From the NCBI GenBank assembly GCA_033675265.1, contig JAUJYZ010000446.1, positions 86,001 through 150,000 on the forward strand: a DNA stretch of 64,000 nucleotides, written 5' to 3'. The notes under the pieces are model-generated. The model was given only the letters and a program-made list of their open reading frames with translations. It was not told the origin of the DNA and ran no database searches. Source of the DNA: Actinostola sp. cb2023 (taxonomy: Eukaryota > Cnidaria > Anthozoa > Actiniaria > Actinostolidae). Each line of letters begins with the position of its first letter. Within the stretch, counting starts at the first letter, position 1. Below are positions 55,601 through 64,000 of this stretch, piece after piece. A program made the translations under genes and the position numbers.

Positions 55601-57644
55601 CTCGACTGAGTTCCAGACATCAAAGAAGCCGTTTTTAATGTTTTTGATTGACGGAAGACTATTGCTAATTACTAGTCGTAATATTCGGTCACGTAGTAAT
55701 GAAATCAGTGGCACAGAAAAGGAGAGCAAAGTTTAAGTCTTCTTGTTTTTTTTGTTTTCTAGTTTGAATGACAGCCGACAGGTCTTTTCCCCGAATGACA
55801 GCAGACGGTTCTGTTCCCCGAATGACAGCCGACGGGTCTTTTCCCCGAATGACAGCCGACGGGTCTTTTCTCCGAATGACAGCCGACGGGTCTTTTCCCC
55901 GAATGACAGCCGACAGGTCTCTTCGCCCAATGAATATTTCGTACCGAGTGCGAAGCCGTTTCGACGACTATTCGAGAGGTTTGGTAATGCAAAAATGGTC
56001 GAGGATGAGCAGCCAAATATGGACAGATGGGTGTCAACGTCCTTACTGTACCTGGCTATAGGGGTGGCCTACCATTCTGCAGACCCAATATACCATTACC
56101 CCCTACCCCACCATTGGAATCAAAGGTAGGCTAAATACTATACTGTTTGAAGCACAGGAAGCCCAAGCTCTGTTCTTGTGGCCGTTATAAAGAAATGTAT
56201 GTGAAAATATATAAACTGCATTTTTGAGAGTAATCTTAATCACATGGAGTGTTGTTGGGTTCTTTTGCCCTGGTAGCGGTTTCGATCAGCTCATTTGGAC
56301 CACTTTTACTCGGTCCCATTTAATTTGTTCAGCTAAAAGGGGCTAAAAGTGGTCCAAATGAGCTGAAACCGCTACCAGGGCAAAAGAACACAACAAGCAA
56401 CACTTCATGTGAGTTTCAAAGCTTTTACATTTAGATTACTCTCAAAAATGCAGTTTATATATTTTCACATACATTTCTTTATAACGGCCACAAGAACAGA
56501 CCTTTGGGCTTCCTGTGATTGAAGGTATCAATAGACTTTTTTACCGATACGGCGGCCATCTTGAATTATGGAGAAATTATGGGATGCCCAGGGTGCAAGC
56601 TAGTAACCATTTGGCCATGAAAAACTACGTAAACCTAACTACAGCTGTAGTTTAAAGTAATGAATTTGTACAAAATTATACAACAATACACAACACATGT
56701 AGATATTAAGTCACACAACACTTTGGCTAGAGTGACATAGAAAAATAATATATTGACGCGACTCCATTCTCTACAGTTTTTGGGTCATTTGCACCCTGAG
56801 CATCCCATAATGTTTTAGCCAAAACAATAGAATCCAAAATGGCCGCCGTATCGGTAAAAAGGTCTATTGATTTCGATCGTTTTTCTCCGATTGTTCTTCA
56901 AAACTAACCAACAAGAGAACCAGCATTAATGGTCTTTTTTATGTTCCACAGCCATCGGATGAGAGATTCGAGATATTCTCATCAACAGAACAGGCTATGT
57001 TGGAGTATGACAAGGATGGTCAAGATCGTCAATCGAAGCCCTTCACGGGTCATCCCGCACAAATCCCGGTATCGCACATCGTCCAGACCCCACCAAATAT
57101 GGTCCCCAGATATGACAATGACAAACGTCCCATCAAACACTTGCATTATATTAACAACGACCCATTTATCGAGGATGCGCGAGGCATTATGGGATTTACC
57201 ACGAGGCTAATAGGAAAAGCAACCATAAAAACGACTAAAGACAACCTTGTCGAACCATTCTGCAGTAACTGGACTGGAAAGGGAGACGTTGAGGACAACT
57301 ACTTGGATGGTGTACCTGAAAGGTCCTTGGGGGACCCTATGTATAAGTGCCCTGAGAACCCAATGTATAAGTGCCCTGAGAACACTATGTATAAGTGCCC
57401 TGAGGACACTATGTATAAGTGCCCTGAGGACACTATGTATAAGTGCCCTGAGGACACTATGTATAAGTGCCCTGAGGACACTATGTATAAGTGCCCTGAG
57501 GACACTATGTATAAGTGCCCTGAGGACACTATGTATAAGTGCCCTGAGGATACTATGTATAAGTGCCCTGAGGACACTATGTATAAGTGCCCTGAGGACC
57601 CTATGTTAACCTTCAGTCATCTGATAGACAGAATGAAGATGTAA
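52655..57644 (+). CDS. Unassigned four-exon gene with coding minisatellites
   Basis: Exons: 52655-53041, 54540-54874, 55763-56125 and about 56952 (or 56966)-57644, with canonical GT/AG borders. Exons 1-3 join in phase. Joining exon 3 to the long open frame of exon 4 needs the acceptor at 56965 rather than the better-looking CAG at 56951, or there is a one-base lesion. Exon 1 begins 'MDRSDGGVIPWLARQSLYY'; exon 2 is acidic then Arg-rich ('FRRRRPRRFKKIRAARP'). Exon 3 has six copies of a nine-residue unit like NDSRRVFSP. Exon 4 has 'VEDNYLDGVPERSLGDP' then eleven copies of MYKCPE(D/N)(T/P) before a short end. No known domain, signal peptide or membrane segment is recognised. Introns are packed with mobile elements. 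It may be lineage-restricted. Confidence 0.65.
53281..53735. repeat. Minisatellite, 19-bp unit CGAGTTGCTGCAAATAAAA, ~24 copies
   Basis: Very regular, with scattered variants (GCGGC, GCAGC, GTTGC, one AGAACG). A further three to four units are at 54137-54200, on the far side of a nested insertion. The long minus-strand frames across it are repeat artefacts. Confidence 0.95.
53734..54134. mobile_element. Nested element with GGGTTCACACGG termini
   Basis: Left 'CCGGGTTCACACGGAATATC', right 'TGACCGTGTGAACCCTG'; internal 'CCATGGCTTTTCCATGACCT' is repeated inverted/direct at both sides. It sits inside the 19-bp minisatellite, with TGCAA-type flank on both sides (about an 8-bp duplication, imperfect). 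(AAT)n followed by 'ACTTTATTAATGTGTACA' at 53937 is a further SINE-tail-like insert. Confidence 0.75.
55115..55460. repeat. Foldback with ~165-bp arms in intron 2
   Basis: 'CATAGCTGGAAAGAGCTCGT', 'GTGAAGTTTGGAAAAGATCG' and 'GAAGATATGAATTTTCAAAA' of the left arm are repeated inverted in the right arm, with a short loop around 'GGTAGGCAACTCTTGCCTACC'. No coding potential. Confidence 0.9.
55768..55925 (+). repeat. Coding minisatellite, 27-bp unit, six copies (exon 3)
   Basis: Unit 'CCGAATGACAGCCGACGGGT' + CTTTTCC, encoding NDSRRVFSP. Unit length is a multiple of three, so copy-number change keeps the frame. Confidence 0.85.
56153..56517. mobile_element. Foldback, CACAGGAAGCCCAA ends, in intron 3
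   Basis: The left end 'CACAGGAAGCCCAAGCTCTG' and right end 'TTTGGGCTTCCTGTG' are inverted. The arms run about 165 bp through 'GTGGCCGTTATAAAGAAATG' and 'CTGGTAGCGGTTTC'. The same end sequence occurs at 3183 and 39929. Confidence 0.85.
56534..56864. mobile_element. MITE, GACTTTTTTACCGATACGGC termini, in intron 3
   Basis: 331 bp, with left 'TTACCGATACGGCGGCCATC' and right inverse 'GGCCGCCGTATCGGTAAAAA', TA duplicated on both sides. 'GGATGCCCAGGGTGCAA' in the left half pairs with 'TTGCACCCTGAGCATCC' in the right half. Confidence 0.85.
57340..57603 (+). repeat. Coding minisatellite, 24-bp unit, eleven copies (exon 4)
   Basis: Unit 'ATGTATAAGTGCCCTGAGGA' + CACT, encoding MYKCPEDT; the first two and the last units vary (N for D, P for T). 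Confidence 0.9.
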
Positions 57645-57909
57645 AACAGAATTTGTTAAAATAATAAAATTACTATTATTTCATTAAAGGCTATTCATTT
57701 TTAAAACGTGGCTATTTCTTCTATATTTAAATTAATAGTAATAATTTGACTAAAAATTACATTATTATATTAAATTTGATTTACTCCTAAAATACAAAAA
57801 CAAACAAAAATAACAACTAAAAACAAACAATGAACTATCGAACAGACACCAATCGAAACAAACAAACTTGAACTTCAGATTTCCTTGAAAAATTGTTGTT
57901 TACACTAAT

Positions 57910-58484
57910 AGGCCATGTTTACACTTGCGCGCTTTACCAAGGTACAAATTAGAAAACTAAGGCCCCGACCACACGCATCCATTTTCGTTTGAAAACGCAT
58001 ATTTTAGCTCTCCGTTTTGGTCTCCGTCAACACGTAAGCGGCGTTCTCGGTCACCAAAAACAGAGCCGATGTTCGAAAACGTTCTCACAGTGGAGCGATT
58101 TGAAACGCAGGCTTTAATGTCGTTTTCGTGTGTTGAGGCGAAACGGGGTTTTTCGAAAACGCTGACGTCACCAGGTAGAATCCAATCCATTGCGCATGCG
58201 TACTCCAGTAGTCAACATGGACTCCTTGGCGGGAAACGTGACCGCTGACCATTGCTGAATAATCAGAAATTGACGTTTTCGGTCCGTTTGTACGTGTGGA
58301 CGGGTTGACGATTGGAAACGATGTCGAAAACGGTAAACTTTTGATGTGTTCAAATTAACGTAAAGGGATAAGTGTGGACGGGGTTTAAGGTTAACCGTTC
58401 AGCAAACAATAGTTTTCTAATTTCTACCAAGGTTTGTTTGGTAACTAGTTTACTTCAGTAAACCACCAAGTGTAAACACGGCCT
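57910..58484. mobile_element. Nested MITEs: outer GGCCATGTTTACACTTG element
   Basis: Outer arms: 'AGGCCATGTTTACACTTGCG' at the left and 'CCAAGTGTAAACACGGCCT' at the right, both continuing with 'ACCAAGG' and 'AATTAGAAAACTA' or the inverse. The pair is split by the inner element. Confidence 0.75.
57961..58385. mobile_element. Inner Harbinger-type MITE, GGCCCCGACCACACG
   Basis: Left 'GGCCCCGACCACACGCATCC', right inverse 'AGTGTGGACGGGGTT', with TAA duplicated on both sides (57958-57960, 58386-58388). Repeated 'GAAAACG' and 'CGTTTTCG' words inside. No open frame of interest. Confidence 0.8.
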
Positions 58485-58531
58485 TAGAAAACTCTACAAT
58501 CAACTCCAAAACACAAACAAACAACTAAATT

Positions 58532-58875
58532 AGCCACTTTGGAAACGAGTAAAGGACTGGGAACTAGTTTTTAGAATTAATCTAATTAAGAAATGAACCC
58601 CATCACAAGAAAGAGTATATTAGAATTAGTAAGTTTGCAAAGTTTCGATAGGTTTAGTTAGATATTGAATGAGTAACAGCTTTCCAAACATCGCACAATG
58701 TACAAAGAAAATGCAGTTTTTGAATGTCTGCAGTTCATTTACTACTTGTCCAAACCCTATCAAACTCCTAAAACTTACCAATTCTGATATGCTCTTTCTT
58801 GTGATGGGGTTCATTTCTTAATTAGATTAATTATAAAAACTCGTTCCCAGTCCTTTACTCGTTTCCAAAGTGGCT
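58532..58875. mobile_element. Foldback MITE, TTAGCCACTTTGGAAACGAG, copy 1
   Basis: Left 'TTAGCCACTTTGGAAACGAG' through 'ATGAACCCCATCACAAGAAA' is repeated inverted at the right. Arms are about 110 bp. A second copy lies in an LMF2 intron at 61339-61698. Confidence 0.85.
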
Positions 58876-59201
58876 AATTAACTACTTAGATGCATGTGCA
58901 TACACAACTACTAAATAGTTTCTTTTCTTACGTTCTTACAAGGCTTAGCTTAGGAATAGAGAACTACGATCACATTCTTCACATTTTGTGTACTACGAAG
59001 AAAAATAAAAAAGAAAGCGCATTTTCTAACTCGGTCACTTCCTCCGGAAGTGTCCGAGTAATTAGTTTTACGGACTTGGTCCCAGTCCCCTGCTCGTTTT
59101 GGTAATGGCTAAGATCACGTTAATGTTATATTTGACAGTGAAGTCACAGCAAACCGAATTCTTTTTGTATTTGTTCCTAAACGACAAGATTCAAGATGCC
59201 A
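58876..59201. other. 3' flank of LMF2, no gene seen
   Basis: Contains 'TAACTCGGTCACTTCC' words but no recognised coding sequence. It probably includes the LMF2 3' untranslated region (minus strand); I could not place its poly(A) signal. Confidence 0.4.
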
Positions 59202-62200
59202 TCATGTGTTATGATTGGCCCACCCCATGATGAGCCCGCAAACAAAAAGTACAAGAATAAAAGCCACAGGATCCATGGTACGAACCGCTGACCGCAGATA
59301 TTTGATTAGTCTGTATAGCCAACCTGATGGATGCTCGGGCCAAGGACCGCTCTGTTGAACAGAACGGAAAACCTGAACATGTACTCACTCTAGATAGATG
59401 CCTTTATTTACACAGGGTAGCTCTATCAGTATTTACAAAGCTGTAAAAACTGTTATCCATAAAGGCCCTACGATCTCCCCTCCCTATCCTTTAAAATGTA
59501 GTGCTAACCTCTACACAACCCCTCCCCTCCCCAACAATGTTCCCCTCGATCTACTCTAACAAAGATATGCAGATTGGATTACAGACTTGAGTTGGCAATG
59601 TTTCTTACATCTAGACAAGTTGTGCGTGTCAGCATTCATTGTTTCGGCAACGCAATGAAAGATTGGGTTACGAGTTGCAAGAAAAGTAGAGCGACCTATT
59701 AGTAATACTGCGAAATCAATAGCAGCAAGTAACTTGCATTATGTTGGTGTCATTGCGTTGCAAGTATCAAGAAACATTGCCTCATAACAGCCATGACCTT
59801 TTAGTTGGTTACACAATCACCACCACCCCCTTCCCCCACTCCAAAGAAGAAGAAAAAACAAGACATGCACAACATTCACCTTTGCATAGCCAAAATGGTT
59901 CAGCCATGCAATCAGGGTGGGATCGGCCTTCTCTAATACTGGGAGGTATTCGCTTGTCAGCTCACGTTTCCACCAATTCTTTATTAACCTGAAAACGATA
60001 GTTGAAATTTCGTGACTGCACTTTGACTGGCAACTAGTGCAAGCTCTACTTTAGGTCAACCACCCAAGGTCAACCACCCAAGGTCAACCACCCAAGGTCA
60101 ACCACCCAAGGTCAACCACCCAAGGTCAACCACCCAAGGTCAACCACCCAAGGTCAACCACCCAAGGTCAACCACCCAAGGTCAACCACCCAAGGTCAAC
60201 CACCCAAGCTCAACCACCCAAGCTCAACCACCCAAGCTCAACCACCCAAGCTCAACCACCCAAGCTCAACCACCCAAGCTCAACCACCCAAGCTCAACCA
60301 CCCAAGCTCAACCACCCAAGCTCAACCACCCAAGCTCAACCACCCAATCTCAACCACCCAATCTCAACCACCCAAGCTCAACCACCCAAGCTCAACCACC
60401 CAAGCTCAACCACCCAAGCTCAACCACCCAAGGTCAACCTTAAGGTGAACCCAAGGTCAACCTTAAGGTCAACAGGGTACCCAATCACTCTACCCACCTA
60501 GAATTATGTACAGCTTCAAATATATTAGTTGTATTCTTGTGCAGTCTAGTGTAGTGGTATTTGTAGAGGTTAGCACGGATATATTCTGGCGGTCTGGCGG
60601 GAAATGGATTGCTGTCCATGAGGTCAAGCACCTCTTGCTGGCTATGAAGCAGTCGATAGATTAAATGAACGAACCATGGGTTGTGTTGGTACGAGCCCAG
60701 TGCGGCGAACCACATCTGCCAATCAAGACGAGGCTGGTGGGGCGCTGTGGACCAAGATCATGCAACGAGTAAAGAAACCAATACATGCGTGGACAGGTGG
60801 GGAATGGAAAAGTTCAAAGAAACAAACAAATGAAAGAATAAGCAAGCGAGCGAATTGAAGGATGGTTAGATTTATTCAAGGAAAGAAGAACAGGAAAGAA
60901 GGAAGGACAGGAAAGAAGGAAGGACAGGAAAGAAGGAAGGACAAAAAAGAAGAAAGGTCATAATATGCACTTACCCACAAACGGCAAAGGTGTGTTGAGC
61001 TTCACAGGTTTGTAGAGAAAACTGTATTCCTGAAATGATATTTATGTTTTTAATTTGTACGCGTCAATTTGATCTAATGGGCACACCACACACAGTATAA
61101 ACAAACCGTGTTATTCACGTGAAAGTATCTGCATTTAACGAGTACATATATGTAGTATAATCATCACAATCCAAATTAGGGACTGTGGTGTAATGAAGGA
61201 AGGAAAGATAGCCACTAATGAAGAAATTCTTTCCTCTTTCTCCTTTCTTTCTAGCACTAACGCTCAGAAGGATGTTTATGGGTAATTTATTACTTTCCTT
61301 CATAATGAAGGGAAAAGGCAGGGGACTGCATGGTTAATTAGCCACTTTAGAAACGAGTAAAGGACTGGGAACAAGTTTTAAGAATTAATCTAATTAAAAA
61401 ATGAACCCCATCACAAGAAAGAGCATATCACAATTAGCATTATTACAAAGTTTAGCTTTCCAAAAATCGCAAAAATTACAAAGAAATGTAAGTTTAGTAG
61501 GGACGCTTGTCCCGAGTAACCATACATTTCTTTGTAATTTTTGCAGTTTTTAAATGTCTGCAGTTCAGTTGCTGCTTCTCCAAACCCTATCAAACTCCTA
61601 AAACTTACTAATTCTGACATGCTCTTTCTTGTGATGGGGTTAATTTTTTAATTAGATTAATTCTTAAAACTCGTTCCCAGTCCTTTACTCGTTTCTAAAA
61701 GGCAGGGGACTACAATGTACATCACAGTTTTATATGTACCTTCCATGGACCTTCCAGTGAATAACTGCCTTCAATATTCACCTCTGGTCTTCCACCAACT
61801 CCTGTCATACTAAAGAGAAACATATATAGATCAATACTTCAGGTTTGTTGGGATGTAACTCAGGCTCTCAATTTAATGTGCTTTTTTGCTATTTTTCGCT
61901 CTTAATTATTATGTAATTTATGCTTAGTTGTGTCTTGAATAAAATAGCATTGATTGATTTATTGATAACTTGGTGATACATGTATAATAATAATAATAAT
62001 AATAACTTTATTAACGTGTCATGTTTTCTAGTTTACAAGAAACTAATTGGAGACACCTATCTACCCCACCCATTAAAATATCCCTATAAATAATATCCCT
62101 GTATACTTACAACAAATACCAACCATTGACCATCTGGCCCCGGTTGCACCAGATGAGTCTTATCCAATGGATAACATTTATTGGATAAACTGCATCAGTC

Positions 62201-63360
62201 TGTTTTATCCGCTGGGTAAGGCTGACTTATCAGGTGAATCGCGCTATTTACAATAACAGAGCGAAATCTCGCACTCTGATTGGCTCTCAGCCGTTGTCAA
62301 TAAGAGTACAGACACACTGTATGACGAATCGCTCGCGCACGGAGCCAGCGCATGCTTGAAACAGTTTTTCTTTCAAACGTTTTCCTTGTTTTTGGATGCT
62401 TTTTGACTTTGTTATTGTAAAAACCAGATTGAAGATGGTTTTATCGTTGTCTGTACTCTTATTGACACACACTTGACGTCATAAAATGTCCAAAACTTGG
62501 CAGTGGAAACACTCGCAAAACCATCTTCAATTTGTTAAATTCACCTGCCTTGTTGTCAATTGATGCTTGTAGTGGCGTGCAATGTTTGCTTTGATCATAC
62601 ATGTGACAGAGACAAACTTTAGCACTCTTTGGGCATTGTTTGTCTGATGGCTTCAAAAGCTTCCTTTGCTATACTCGCTCTATAATAAATTATTATTAAC
62701 ATTTGTTCCTTACCTTCTGAACAACCCATAGGCATTGACAAGTTCCAAGTAGTGGACTTTAGCTTCCATTCGTTTGATTACAGGCCACACTTTCTGTTGT
62801 GTCGAGTAATCAATGTCGGTATACGGCACCTAGAGATACACAACAACATGGTTACGCCTTGTGCCACTCTTACGCTTGTTAAGAGTTTTTTATATTTTCT
62901 CTTGTGTGTCTATAATGCAATGGGCGCATGGATGCTCATTGACTAATTGATTTATAATATGGCATCTATAGAGAGTGCAGCCCATGGGGAAATAGTTCAT
63001 AGCAATTTTAGCCAACGCGCATTATTTCGAACAGCGCGCGTGCAATCAGAGGAGGCCAGTGGGAGGTTGACGAGAGCGTGCAGCCCATGGGGAAATAGTT
63101 CATAGAACTCTAGCCAATCAGAGCGAGTGTTATATCATTGCTATAATATAAACGGTTATGACAATCTTCCAATGAGATAATATTTGTATATCCTGCTTTC
63201 AGTTCTTATCTCTGGAAATATCATTAGATGATTTTATCAAATGTCTTGATTTTTTAAACTCACCAAACTAATAGCAAACATGCCAATTGCTGCAAAAGAG
63301 AAGATACACCATTGTAGAATACACCACAGTTTGGACATAATCCCTCGTTCCATTATACAT
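59202..63360 (-). CDS. LMF2: Lipase maturation factor 2, last seven exons (5' part outside window)
   Basis: Exons on the minus strand: 63360-63264, 62829-62714, 61809-61740, 61029-60975, 60744-60498, 59988-59880, 59351-59202. Every junction has GT/AG borders and phases agree throughout. The sequence carries LMF hallmarks: 'ELVNAYGLFRSMTGVGGRPE', 'IEGSYSLEGPW', 'FLYKP', 'APHQPRLDWQMWFAALGSYQ', 'NPWFVHLIYRLL' and 'NWWKRELTSEYLPVLEKADP'. 'ADPTL' and the overall C terminus fit LMF2 better than LMF1. The first visible exon ends in a hydrophobic segment, and the last contains a membrane helix (around 'DPVAFILVLFVCGLIMG') before the TGA. LMF proteins are multi-pass ER membrane proteins that help dimeric lipases fold. 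About 280 residues are visible, roughly the C-terminal 40% of the usual length. No frame damage is seen. Confidence 0.93.
60053..60445. repeat. Minisatellite, 14-bp unit in an LMF2 intron
   Basis: About 28 head-to-tail units of AAGGTCAACCACCC. The left 12 or so have GGTC; the next ~16 mostly have GCTC, with two ATCTC variants, and the last returns to GGTC. It ends about 50 bp from the exon 60744-60498 donor site. Confidence 0.95.
60865..60955. repeat. Purine-rich short tandem repeat
   Basis: 'GGAAAGAAGGAAGGACA' repeated about four times, within the LMF2 intron between exons 60744 and 61029. Confidence 0.8.
61339..61698. mobile_element. Foldback MITE, copy 2, in an LMF2 intron
   Basis: Same family as 58532-58875. 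'AAGGCAGGGGACT(G/A)CA' flanks both sides (about 61315-61328 and 61699-61714). The centre contains an extra inverted pair around 'CATTTCTTTGTAATTTTTGC'. Confidence 0.8.
61984..62045. repeat. (TAA)n CTTTATTAACGTGTC tail
   Basis: A microsatellite followed by 'ACTTTATTAACGTGTCATG', matching 44018 and 53937. Probably the 3' end of a SINE or LINE in inverted orientation. Confidence 0.6.
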
Positions 63361-63409
63361 CTACAACAAATAAATAGGCACTATTATATTCAAGGCATGG
63401 GTAATCAAT

Positions 63410-63411
63410 TA

Positions 63412-63444
<33 letters not shown>

Positions 63445-63780
63445 CATCATCATCCAAATCTGTAAATCAAGTATATCAGTATATCCATATATCGGGTGCA
63501 TTATGGGTAATTGAAGAAGTCTCCTAAATGATGTTTCACGCAAGCAACATTGGTGAAACTCTAGAATGTTATGTAATTTAGTCTCTAGTTTGTTGTTTGT
63601 AAGTCTCTGCTGCATATTTTGTGGAAAAACTCTAAAATAGTATTACCCATAATGCACCCGATATATGGATATACTGATATACTTGATTTACAGAATTTTT
63701 GCAATCGGCTGTATCATAATCATAATAATAATAATAGTAATAATAATAATAATTAATAATAATTTAATAATAATAATGTT
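63410..63780. repeat. Foldback flanked by (ATT)n/(AAT)n
   Basis: The arms 'AATCTGTAAATCAAGTATAT' through 'CGGGTGCATTATGGGTAAT' (63456-63512) and their inverse (63639-63695) are nearly perfect, about 57 bp. The flanking trinucleotide repeats, ATT on the left and AAT on the right, extend the inverted symmetry. Confidence 0.85.
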
Positions 63781-64000
63781 ATATTGAGTTACAGAAAATC
63801 GGATAATTTTTCCAATCTGGCCCATCGATAACTATAATAAAATTATTATTATCATCATCATCATCATTATTTTTATTAATACCTTTATCACTATCATCAT
63901 TATCATATTTATTATTTAGGTCTTATAGTCTGTACAGGAAAATCTTGACCGAGGTCGTGAAAGTACAGACCGACCAAGACTTCAAAATTCTATTCTAGAC
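63781..64000. other. LMF2 intron (probable), no exon seen
   Basis: (ATC/ATT)n at 63840-63915; no LMF2 exon could be recognised up to the window end. Confidence 0.4.

Noticed and set aside
55733..56037. Minus-strand frames with GEKTRRLSF or SGKRPVGCH repeats
   Set aside because: Antisense shadows of exon 3's 27-bp minisatellite.
57247..57609. Alternative frame with repeated CISALRT units
   Set aside because: Out-of-frame reading of the exon 4 coding minisatellite; the MYKCPEDT frame continues from upstream non-repeat coding sequence.
59741..59992. 83-codon plus-strand frame
   Set aside because: Lies opposite an LMF2 exon and intron; no motif.
60053..60445. Possible CRISPR-like regular array (14-bp units)
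   Set aside because: Head-to-tail units with no spacers, within a eukaryotic intron.

Overview
This is nuclear DNA from an animal. Genes carry spliceosomal introns with GT/AG borders, intergenic DNA is long, and most of the window is transposon remnants, short inverted-repeat elements (MITEs), foldbacks and minisatellites. Three things suggest an anthozoan cnidarian, probably a stony coral: metazoan-type genes (EMRE/SMDT1, LMF2, a short phytochelatin synthase), the mixture of transposon families, and the repeats built on 'GGGATGCTCGTCG' and 'CCCCTAAAAGGGACC'. That taxonomic call is inference from remembered coral repeats, not a search.

Left part (1-20000): decayed mobile DNA. A broken Mutator-like transposase (198-1691) has a second, more decayed copy of the family at 6575-7080. 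Around them lie a gag-like fragment, a RecQ-like helicase fragment, a BEN-domain gene fragment, a piggyBac-type zinc-ribbon tail, a 630-bp MITE and a foldback. A nearly complete PIF/Harbinger transposon occupies 15249-19444, with divergent transposase and acidic partner genes. A DIRS-type gag fragment follows.

Middle (20400-33700): a complete 5.1-kb DNA transposon (20402-25490) has 6-bp target duplications, long terminal inverted repeats containing arrays of a ~21-bp motif, a HECT ubiquitin-ligase-like gene and a convergent integrase-type DDE transposase. A 5'-truncated Ty3/Gypsy element with its 3' LTR (26945-29256) comes next. Then there is a ~220-bp tandem repeat block interrupted by a 504-bp Harbinger-type MITE.

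Right part (34000-64000): host genes embedded in repeats. They are a gamma-glutamylcyclotransferase-like gene (34153-34593, +), a phytochelatin synthase (42386-43114, -), two unassigned terminal exons (44986-45344, +), EMRE (48836-49111, +), a four-exon gene of unknown function with coding minisatellites in two exons (52655-57644, +), and the last seven exons of LMF2 (63360-59202, -), whose 5' part lies beyond the window. These genes do not form an operon or pathway. They act respectively in glutathione-like metabolism (uncertain), metal chelation, mitochondrial calcium uptake and ER lipase maturation. The most unusual content is the HECT-carrying transposon, the nested transposon/minisatellite composite in an intron, and the dense MITE colonisation of introns.
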